DNA of 8,796 bases, taken from NCBI GenBank assembly GCA_017559615.1, contig JAFYRB010000067.1:1-8796 (forward strand), written 5' to 3'. Numbering within the stretch: the stretch's first letter is position 1; each line of letters starts with the position of its first letter. The notes below the pieces were generated by a model, which saw nothing but the letters and a program-made list of their open reading frames with translations, was not told where the DNA came from and made no database searches. The stretch is from Alistipes sp. GTDB lineage: Bacteria > Bacteroidota > Bacteroidia > Bacteroidales > Rikenellaceae. This document shows, piece by piece, positions 1 through 5,724 of this stretch. The position numbers were made by a program, and so were the translations under genes.

Positions 1-441
1 AGGAAGAACAGCTACGTCACTAACTACCAAAAGCTTGTGGTATGCAGGAACCTCCAAAACTGTAACGTGGCTCAATACAGTACCCTGTGGCAACAAACCC
101 CACTCCTTGTTCAAGATACCACGCATATACTTATCAGTTGGCACAACACCCTTCATCAAAACGTCGTACTCACCGTTGTGAACAGCCTTAACAGCAATCT
201 CAACAGCCTTTACGTCCTCAGACTCTGGGATGATAGTGTACTGGTTGATATCTACGCCCTCAGCCTCGCAAGACTTCTTAATCTCCTCTGGATCACCAAC
301 CAAAGTTACCTCTGCAAGACCTGCCTTGATAGCCATATCGGTAGCACCGATAGAGTGTGTATCCTGACCATAAGCTACGATCATCTTCTTCTTACCACGT
401 GCAACGGCAGCTGCAACCAACTCGTCCAAATGCTTAATCAT
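1..441 (-). CDS. ptb: Phosphate acyltransferase, phosphate butyryltransferase (Ptb)-like, N-terminal part
   Basis: Predicted to transfer an acyl group between CoA and phosphate in the cytoplasm, making acyl phosphate for the kinase encoded just upstream. The frame reads from an ATG at 441 (complement) to the window edge without a stop, giving 147 residues of a family usually about 300 long, so the C-terminal half lies outside. The start MIKHLDELV, then MIVAYGQD (20-27), AEVTLVGDPEEI (46-57), DVLMKGVVPTDKYMRGILNKE (95-115) and the LSHV motif resemble clostridial Ptb, whose N-terminus reads like MIKSFNEI with VAVAQD and VMKGLVNT. Canonical Pta proteins instead begin with a segment like RIVLPEG, which is absent. 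The gene follows ackA after a 42-bp gap with no promoter or terminator visible, so the two are probably cotranscribed. The PTA/PTB superfamily is secure; the true substrate (acetyl, propionyl or butyryl) is not shown by the sequence, and annotation as phosphate acetyltransferase remains possible. Confidence 0.85.
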   Translation of the reverse strand, partial: MIKHLDELVAAAVARGKKKMIVAYGQDTHSIGATDMAIKAGLAEVTLVGDPEEIKKSCEAEGVDINQYTIIPESEDVKAVEIAVKAVHNGEYDVLMKGVVPTDKYMRGILNKEWGLLPQGTVLSHVTVLEVPAYHKLLVVSDVAVLP

Positions 442-483
442 AATTGTTCGATATTTTTATAGTTAATAATTTATTTGTCGTTA

Positions 484-1686
484 TTACTTTGTAAGGCGGA
501 AGGTATCCTTTGCGATTACCAACTCCTCGTCTGTGCAGATTACTGCAGCCTTAACGCGTGAGCCCTCGGCAGAGATCTCATAGTCTGTACCACGCTTACC
601 ACGGTTACGAACAGCATCGAAATCAATACCCATAAACTCCATATTCTGAAGCACGTACTCACGAACCTCTGGTGAGTTCTCACCAACACCACCTGTGAAG
701 ATTACGAGGTCTACGCCACCCATCTCTGCAGCATACTCACCTACGAACTTCTTGATGCGGTTGCAGTACATATCACGAGCCAAGATAGCGCGCTCGTTAC
801 CCTCATCGTATGCAGCGTCGATATCACGCATATCGCTTGAGATACCTGAAAGGCCCTGAACACCTGACTTCTTGTTGAGCATAGAGTCGAGCTCTGCGTA
901 TGTCATACCCTCCTTTACAGCAACGTATGTAGCAGCGCTAACATCCATAGAACCAGCACGTGTACCCATTACAAGACCATCGAGTGGTGAGAAGCCCATA
1001 GATGTATCGAATGACTTACCATTCTTAACTGCTGTTACAGATGCACCGTTACCAATGTGGCAAGTGATAATCTTTGAGTTCTCGAAATCGAGACCAAACA
1101 TCTCTGCACCTACGCGAGCAACAAACTTGTGGCTTGTGCCGTGGAAACCATACTTACGAACGCGATACTTCTCGTAGTACTCGTAAGGAATAGCATACAT
1201 ATAGTTAATTGCAGGGATAGTGTGGTGGAATGATGTATCGAATACAGCCACCTGCTTGATACCTGGCAACACCTTCTCCATTGAGAGAATACCCTCAAGG
1301 TTAGCTGGGTTGTGAAGTGGAGCGATAGAGTATAGAGACTCAATCTTAGCCTTAACCTCCTCATCCACGAGGCAGCTATCTGTGAAGAACTCACCACCGT
1401 GTGCTACGCGGTGACCAGCAGCCTTAAGCTCGTCGAGTGATGAGATTACGCCGTGCTCTGGGTGTGTCAATGCGTCGAGAACCAAACGGATACCAGTTGT
1501 GTGATCTGGAATTGGGCAGTGCAACTCAAACTTATCCTTACCCTGTGGCTTGTGTGTAAGATCGCCCTCGGCGAGTCCGATACGCTCTACAAGACCCTTG
1601 GCCAAGAGCGTGTGCGATGCCTCAACAACGTCAAGTACCTGATACTTGATTGATGAGCTACCGCAATTAAGAACCAAAATTACCAT
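484..1686 (-). CDS. ackA: Acetate kinase
   Basis: Catalyses reversible phosphate transfer between acyl phosphate (acetyl phosphate) and ADP, giving ATP and the free acid in fermentation; cytoplasmic, ASKHA fold. At 400 residues it has the usual family length. Visible motifs are the N-terminal NCGSSSIK (7-14), GHRVAHGGE (91-99) with the substrate arginine R93, APLHNP (122-127), FDTSFHHTIP (149-158) with catalytic D150, YGFHGTSH (179-186), CHIGNGAS (209-216), MGTRAGSMD (240-248) with R243, FTGGVGENS (330-338) and TDEELVIA (385-392) with E387. Equivalences are to the Methanosarcina thermophila enzyme from memory. Butyrate kinases are shorter and begin with a different NPGSTSTK-type motif, so this is AckA rather than Buk. 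An oddity is Ala at 95, where the acyl-pocket valine (Val93 in M. thermophila) is usual. It is first in a probable ackA-ptb operon, the reverse of the common pta-ackA order. The start ATG at 1686 places the phosphate-binding motif at the normal distance. Confidence 0.97.
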   Translation of the reverse strand: MVILVLNCGSSSIKYQVLDVVEASHTLLAKGLVERIGLAEGDLTHKPQGKDKFELHCPIPDHTTGIRLVLDALTHPEHGVISSLDELKAAGHRVAHGGEFFTDSCLVDEEVKAKIESLYSIAPLHNPANLEGILSMEKVLPGIKQVAVFDTSFHHTIPAINYMYAIPYEYYEKYRVRKYGFHGTSHKFVARVGAEMFGLDFENSKIITCHIGNGASVTAVKNGKSFDTSMGFSPLDGLVMGTRAGSMDVSAATYVAVKEGMTYAELDSMLNKKSGVQGLSGISSDMRDIDAAYDEGNERAILARDMYCNRIKKFVGEYAAEMGGVDLVIFTGGVGENSPEVREYVLQNMEFMGIDFDAVRNRGKRGTDYEISAEGSRVKAAVICTDEELVIAKDTFRLTK

Positions 1687-1756
1687 CTCTTTATTGTGTT
1701 TTTAGTTAATATGTTGTCGAAAAAAGTGTGCGAACGATGTTTGCACTAAAACTATA

Positions 1757-1787
1757 CAAAGGTAGTAAATTTCGGGTGACTTTCCAA
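1757..1787 (-). promoter_or_regulatory. Candidate ackA promoter, Bacteroidetes type
   Basis: On the minus strand TACCTTTG (1764 to 1757) matches the Bacteroidetes -7 consensus TAnnTTTG. A TTGG element (TTG at 1787 to 1785) lies 20 nt upstream of it, as expected for the -33 box. Transcription would start near 1750 and give a leader of about 60 nt before the ackA ATG. This is a consensus match only; the region is AT-rich, and other TAnnTTTG strings occur nearby (for example 1796 to 1789, which lacks a partner). Confidence 0.55.
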
Positions 1788-1895
1788 CCAAATTTAAAAC
1801 TTTTTTTACCGTTCATTTTTTCACAGTAAAAGCGACCTATTTTTTATCGCTATATCACATATTTTATTAGTCTATTTTCGATGCTCCATTTAGAC

Positions 1896-1925
1896 CAAAT
1901 TTATACCATACATCCACAAAGACAA
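1896..1925 (-). promoter_or_regulatory. Possible second, distal leftward promoter
   Basis: TAAATTTG (1903 to 1896, minus strand) fits TAnnTTTG, with TTG (1925 to 1923) 19 nt upstream. It would give a leader of about 200 nt for ackA. It may be chance in AT-rich DNA; I rank it below the proximal candidate. Confidence 0.25.
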
Positions 1926-1956
1926 CCTCGCCCTATAAAATTAATAGAGGTATAGC

Positions 1957-1987
1957 TTTGTTTTTTCGTCAATAATTCGTATATTTG
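1957..1987 (+). promoter_or_regulatory. Promoter of the DUF349-pyrG-yidC unit
   Basis: TTTG (1957-1960), a 19-nt spacer and TATATTTG (1980-1987) match the Bacteroidetes -33/-7 consensus in sequence and spacing. Transcription would begin at about 1992-1997, giving a leader of roughly 45 nt. The -7 box sits between the arms of a perfect inverted repeat, which suggests possible control by a DNA-binding protein. Confidence 0.65.
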
Positions 1988-1996
1988 CACGAATTA
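1973..1996. repeat. Inverted repeat, operator-like, around the -7 box
   Basis: TAATTCGT (1973-1980) and ACGAATTA (1989-1996) are perfect 8-bp inverted arms separated by 8 bp. The spacer carries nearly all of the -7 element, and the right arm covers the expected transcription start. The geometry suits a dimeric repressor, but I recognise no known operator, so the role is inferred. Confidence 0.55.
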
Positions 1997-1999
1997 CAC

Positions 2000-2015
2000 T
2001 CGCGCGACTGCGCGA
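2000..2015 (+). promoter_or_regulatory. GC-rich hairpin in the DUF349 gene leader
   Basis: TCGCGC (2000-2005), loop GACT (2006-2009) and GCGCGA (2010-2015) form a perfect 6-bp stem with a tetraloop. It would sit a few nucleotides from the 5' end of the mRNA and 23 nt before the ATG. The GC content stands out against an AT-rich spacer. It has no T tract, so it is not a terminator. mRNA stabilisation or a protein site are possibilities. Confidence 0.5.
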
Positions 2016-2038
2016 AATCACCTTAAAACTGTTTAACG

Positions 2039-3973
2039 ATGGCTACTGAAAAGATCAACCTTACGGCTCCTGAAGAGCCTGTCGGCACCATTGCCGAAGA
2101 TGCGCAGACTTCCTCTTATGAGACAACCAACGACACCGACGTCGACGCTTACCACGCGCAGATGAGCGAGAGCTTCGCCGATGAGGATGCAGCACTTGCT
2201 GCAGACGAGGCAGGACTCGATATTGGTGAGGAGACCACCGAGGAGGAGGCAACACTACCTGCCAACAGCGACGACCTTTCGGGCCTATCGGAGAGCGAGT
2301 TAGTAGCGCTCTTTGCCGAGAAGGTGGAGTCGGAGCCTGTGCAGACGCTGCGCCCTGTGGTTGAGGCCATCAAGATTGCATTCTATAAACTACACCGCGC
2401 TAAGGTAGAGGCGGAGCGCAAGGCATTCCTCGAGGCTGGTGGCAACGAGGAGGCGTTCACCCCATCTGCAGATGCTGATGAGATTCGCTTCAAGGAGCTA
2501 TTTGCACTCTACCGTAGCGAGCGCGACAAGCACATCGCGGAGCTTGAGGCAAACAAGGAGCAGAACCTCAAACTCAAACTTGCACTTATCGAGGAGCTAA
2601 AGGAGCTTATCAACTCGGACGAGACTATGAACACCACCTTCGCACGTTTCCGCGAGTTGCAGCAGCGTTGGAAGGAGATTGGTCTTGTGCCACAGCAGAA
2701 CGTCAAGGACCTTTGGGAGACCTACAATCTCTATGTTGAGAACTTCTACAACTTCATCAAGATTAACAAGGAGCTTCGTGACCTCGACCTTAAGAAGAAC
2801 TACGAGATTAAGATTAGCCTCTGTGAGCAGGCCGAGGAGCTAACCCTCGAGACACAGATTGTCGAGGCCTTCCGCCGCCTTCAGAAACTCCACGACGAGT
2901 GGCGCGAGACAGGTCCCGTAGCTGCCGAGTTCAAGGAGGCTTTGTGGGAGCGTTTCAAGGAGGCTTCGAGCCGCATCAACAAGCGCCATCAGGAGCATTT
3001 CGAGAGTCTTAAGGCCGAGCAGACAAAGAACCTTGCCCTAAAGCTTGAACTTTGCGAGAAGGTTGAGGCATTGGTAGCCCGCCCAATCGTTTCACGCAAG
3101 GATTGGAATAAGGCCAGCGAGGAGCTTCTTGAGATACAGAAGGTGTGGAAGACTATTGGTTTTGCACCAAAGCGAGATAACAATCGTATTTATGAGCGTT
3201 TCCGTGCTGCGTGCGACAAGTTCTTCGACCTTAAGCGCGAGTACTACGCTGGTCAGAAGAGCGAGATGGAGCATAACCTCGCCCTCAAGACCGAGCTTTG
3301 CGCCGAGGCCGAGACACTCGCAATGTCAGAGGATTGGAAGCGCGCAACAGACGAGCTTATCACACTTCAGGCTCGTTGGAAGGAGGTAGGTCCTGTGGCA
3401 CGTCGCCACTCGGATGCTATCTGGAAGCGTTTCCGTGCTGCGTGCGACAAGTTCTTCGAGCGTAAGGCACAGCACTTCGCATCGGTAGATAGCCAGCACG
3501 AGGAGAACCTCAAACTTAAGCAGGCGCTCCTCGAGGAGATGCGCACTGCCGATATCAAGACAGGAGGCTTCGAGGCTATCAAGGCTTTCCAGCGCCGTTG
3601 GAGTCAGATTGGCTTTGTACCTATCAAGTTCAAGGATGCGTTGCAGAAGGAGTATAAGGCGATTGTGGATGGTATGTTTGCCACACTCCGCTCTTCGGAG
3701 CGCGACCGCTCTATCAACCGCTTCCGTGAGCGAGTAACAACAATGAAGGGTAGCGGACAGCTTCGCTCGGAGCGTGAGCGTCTCTTCAACAAGGTTCGCC
3801 AGATGGAGCAGGATATCGCAACGTTGGAGAACAACATCGGCTTCTTCTCAAAGTCGAAGAATGCAGATGCTCTTATCGCCGATGTCCGCGAGAAGATTGA
3901 GCGCACGAAGCGTGATATGGCCGAGATTATCGAGAAGATTCGTCTTATTGATGAGCAGGAGGCCAACGCATAG
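2039..3973 (+). CDS. DUF349 repeat protein, function unknown
   Basis: A 644-residue soluble protein with no signal peptide or membrane segment. Residues 1 to about 100 are acidic and low-complexity, probably disordered. Five DUF349-type repeats follow, each with a core like LQxRWKExGxVPxxxxxxLWxRFxxxxxxFF; the core tryptophans are W211, W288, W370, W447 and W521, spaced 74-82 residues. Residues about 565-644 are highly charged and heptad-like, a probable coiled coil. Repeats 3 and 4 are most alike and share RFRAACDKFF. The function is not known to me; the shape suggests a helical rod or scaffold, which is inference. It is the first gene of a probable unit with pyrG (57-bp gap) and yidC. The ATG at 2039 is chosen because it lies about 45 nt after the predicted transcription start and opens the acidic region; there is no Shine-Dalgarno sequence. 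Family call is firm, role is open. Confidence 0.9.
   Translation: MATEKINLTAPEEPVGTIAEDAQTSSYETTNDTDVDAYHAQMSESFADEDAALAADEAGLDIGEETTEEEATLPANSDDLSGLSESELVALFAEKVESEPVQTLRPVVEAIKIAFYKLHRAKVEAERKAFLEAGGNEEAFTPSADADEIRFKELFALYRSERDKHIAELEANKEQNLKLKLALIEELKELINSDETMNTTFARFRELQQRWKEIGLVPQQNVKDLWETYNLYVENFYNFIKINKELRDLDLKKNYEIKISLCEQAEELTLETQIVEAFRRLQKLHDEWRETGPVAAEFKEALWERFKEASSRINKRHQEHFESLKAEQTKNLALKLELCEKVEALVARPIVSRKDWNKASEELLEIQKVWKTIGFAPKRDNNRIYERFRAACDKFFDLKREYYAGQKSEMEHNLALKTELCAEAETLAMSEDWKRATDELITLQARWKEVGPVARRHSDAIWKRFRAACDKFFERKAQHFASVDSQHEENLKLKQALLEEMRTADIKTGGFEAIKAFQRRWSQIGFVPIKFKDALQKEYKAIVDGMFATLRSSERDRSINRFRERVTTMKGSGQLRSERERLFNKVRQMEQDIATLENNIGFFSKSKNADALIADVREKIERTKRDMAEIIEKIRLIDEQEANA
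3195..3459 (+). repeat. 34-nt identical direct repeat inside the DUF349 gene
   Basis: Positions 3195-3228 and 3426-3459 are identical over 34 nt and offset by 231 bp, exactly 77 codons. They encode the RFRAACDKFF core of repeats 3 and 4. Bases just outside differ. Identity at every synonymous position suggests a fairly recent internal duplication or gene conversion between repeats, or strong codon constraint. Confidence 0.85.
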
Positions 3974-4030
3974 TCATAACGAAAACTACACAAACAAGAG
4001 AATAAAGAAAACGTAAAAAACTATAATGCT

Positions 4031-5656
4031 ATGAAACTTTCTAAACCAAAGTACATATTCGTAACCGGAGGTGTAGCCTCATCACTTGGAAAAGGTATTA
4101 TCTCAGCATCTATCGCACGTCTCCTCCAGGCACGTGGTTACTCTGTAACAATTCAGAAACTCGACCCATATATCAACGTCGACCCAGGTACGCTTAACCC
4201 TTATGAGCACGGCGAGTGCTACGTAACCGAGGATGGTACAGAGACTGACCTCGACCTCGGTCACTACGAGCGTTTCACATCTATTCAGACTACCAAGAAC
4301 AACAACGTTACCACAGGTAAGATTTACCAGTGTGTAATCGACAAGGAGCGTAGCGGTGAGTTCCTCGGTAAGACCGTGCAGGTTATCCCTCACATCACCG
4401 ACGAGATTAAGCGCCGCGTGCAGCTCTTGGGTGCAACAAAGAAGTACGACGTTATCATCACAGAGATTGGTGGTACAGTAGGCGATATCGAGTCATTGCC
4501 ATTTATCGAGTCTGTTCGTCAGCTTCGCTATCAGTTGGGCTACCAGAACACCGTTTTGGTACACTTGACACTTATCCCATATATGGCCGCATCGGGCGAG
4601 CTTAAGACCAAGCCTACGCAGCACTCTGTAAAGGAGCTTTTGTCTTACGGTTTGCAGCCAGATGTATTGGTACTCCGCTCGGAGCATATCCTTGGCGAGG
4701 ATGTACGTCGTAAGGTAGCGTTGTTCTGCAACGTTACTCCAGAGGCTGTTGTTGAGTCTATCGACGTTCCTACAATCTATGAGGTGCCATTGCGTATGCA
4801 CGCCCAGAATCTCGATGGCGTATTGCTCGAGAAGCTCGGCTTGGAGTCTGACCAGGAGCCAAACTTGACAGAGTGGGAGGCATTCGTAGAGCGCGTCAAG
4901 AACCCAAAGAGCGTTGTAAATATCGCATTGGTTGGTAAGTACACCGAGTTGCCAGATGCTTACAAATCTATCAGCGAGTCGTTCATCCACGCAGGCGCTG
5001 TAAACGAGGTTAAGGTTAAGCTCCACTACGTAAACTCGGAGCGTTTGACTATCGACAATGTTAAGGAGCAGCTCGGCTGTATGTCAGCTATTATGGTTGC
5101 CCCAGGTTTCGGTAACCGCGGTATCGAGGGTAAGTTGGTCGCAGTGCGCTATGCTCGCGAGAACAACGTTCCATTCTTTGGTATCTGCCTCGGTATGCAG
5201 TGCGCAGTTATCGAGTTTGCACGCAACGTCCTCGGCTGGAACGACGCAAACTCAAGCGAGATGGCACAGACAAAGCACGCCGTAATCGACCTTATGGAGG
5301 AGCAGAAGAAGGTTACTGCAAAGGGCGGCACTATGCGTCTTGGTGGCTATCCTTGTCACCTCGCAGCAGGCTCACGCTCTGCAGAGGCTTACGGCGCGGA
5401 GAATGTTGTGGAGCGTCACCGTCACCGCTATGAGTTCAATAGCACATTCCTTGCAGACTTCGAGGCTGCGGGTATGAAGGCCGTAGGTACAAACCCTGAC
5501 ACAGGTCTTGTAGAGGTTGTGGAGATTCCATCACACCGCTGGTTCGTAGGTACGCAGTACCACCCAGAGTATCACTCTACAGCAGCTAATCCTCACCCAC
5601 TCTTCGTGAGATTTGTGAAGGAGGCGCTTGCATACCGCGATGAGCAGACAAAATAA
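4031..5656 (+). CDS. pyrG: CTP synthase (glutamine-hydrolysing)
   Basis: Makes CTP from UTP, ATP and glutamine-derived ammonia, the last step of de novo pyrimidine nucleotide synthesis; cytoplasmic, tetrameric in the family. At 541 residues it matches the family (E. coli about 545). The N-terminal amidoligase domain (about 1-275) has the P-loop GGVASSLGKG (13-22), KLDPYINVDPGT (43-54), and metal residues D75 in ETDLDLGHYERF and E145 in TEIGGTVGDIE. The C-terminal class I glutamine amidotransferase domain (about 295-541) has the nucleophile C386 in GICLGMQ and the H511/E513 dyad in HPEYHS. All expected catalytic residues are present. The start at 4031 is supported by the P-loop position; an ATG at 4026 is out of frame. 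It lies 57 bp after the DUF349 gene behind an A-rich leader with no clear promoter of its own, and 68 bp before yidC. Confidence 0.98.
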   Translation: MKLSKPKYIFVTGGVASSLGKGIISASIARLLQARGYSVTIQKLDPYINVDPGTLNPYEHGECYVTEDGTETDLDLGHYERFTSIQTTKNNNVTTGKIYQCVIDKERSGEFLGKTVQVIPHITDEIKRRVQLLGATKKYDVIITEIGGTVGDIESLPFIESVRQLRYQLGYQNTVLVHLTLIPYMAASGELKTKPTQHSVKELLSYGLQPDVLVLRSEHILGEDVRRKVALFCNVTPEAVVESIDVPTIYEVPLRMHAQNLDGVLLEKLGLESDQEPNLTEWEAFVERVKNPKSVVNIALVGKYTELPDAYKSISESFIHAGAVNEVKVKLHYVNSERLTIDNVKEQLGCMSAIMVAPGFGNRGIEGKLVAVRYARENNVPFFGICLGMQCAVIEFARNVLGWNDANSSEMAQTKHAVIDLMEEQKKVTAKGGTMRLGGYPCHLAAGSRSAEAYGAENVVERHRHRYEFNSTFLADFEAAGMKAVGTNPDTGLVEVVEIPSHRWFVGTQYHPEYHSTAANPHPLFVRFVKEALAYRDEQTK

Positions 5657-5695
5657 TTGGCACATATTAACGTTTACACACTGAAATACTAACAA

Positions 5696-5710
5696 CCACC
5701 GTGATGGTGG
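5696..5710 (+). promoter_or_regulatory. Small hairpin before the yidC start
   Basis: CCACC (5696-5700), loop GTGAT and GGTGG (5706-5710) form a 5-bp GC-rich stem ending 14 nt before the yidC ATG. No T tract follows, so it is not a terminator. It could affect translation initiation or mark a processing site between pyrG and yidC, or be chance. Confidence 0.35.
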
Positions 5711-5724
5711 CTTAACACATAGAG

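Larger units (their letters stand above)
1687..2038. other. Divergent intergenic region between ackA and the DUF349 gene
   Basis: This 352-bp AT-rich spacer separates two divergent transcription units and contains no credible gene. It holds promoter-like sequences toward ackA (about 1757-1787, possibly 1896-1925), a promoter toward the DUF349 gene (1957-1987), an inverted repeat over that promoter and a GC-rich leader hairpin. The stretch at about 1800-1860 is mainly A and T runs with one weak 5-bp inverted repeat (1831-1835 with 1847-1851). Confidence 0.85.

Noticed and set aside
37..462. Open frame of 141 codons on the plus strand opposite the acyltransferase gene
   Set aside because: It is antisense to a well-conserved coding frame, has no recognisable domain, and results from the biased codon use of the true gene.
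1831..1851. AGCGA/TCGCT inverted repeat followed by a T run on the minus strand, terminator-like
   Set aside because: The stem is only 5 bp with an 11-nt loop, and no gene on that strand would end there.
3604..3993. Open frame of 129 codons antisense to the end of the DUF349 gene
   Set aside because: Its composition (Ser/Arg-rich) is that of a shadow frame of GAG/AAG-rich coding DNA, with no promoter or family match.
4493..5026. Open frame of 177 codons antisense to pyrG
   Set aside because: It lies fully inside pyrG, whose sequence is conserved throughout; length is explained by the scarcity of stop-generating codons in the opposite frame.
5645..5724. A separate promoter for yidC in the pyrG-yidC spacer
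   Set aside because: No TAnnTTTG element with a suitable -33 partner is visible in the 68-bp spacer.
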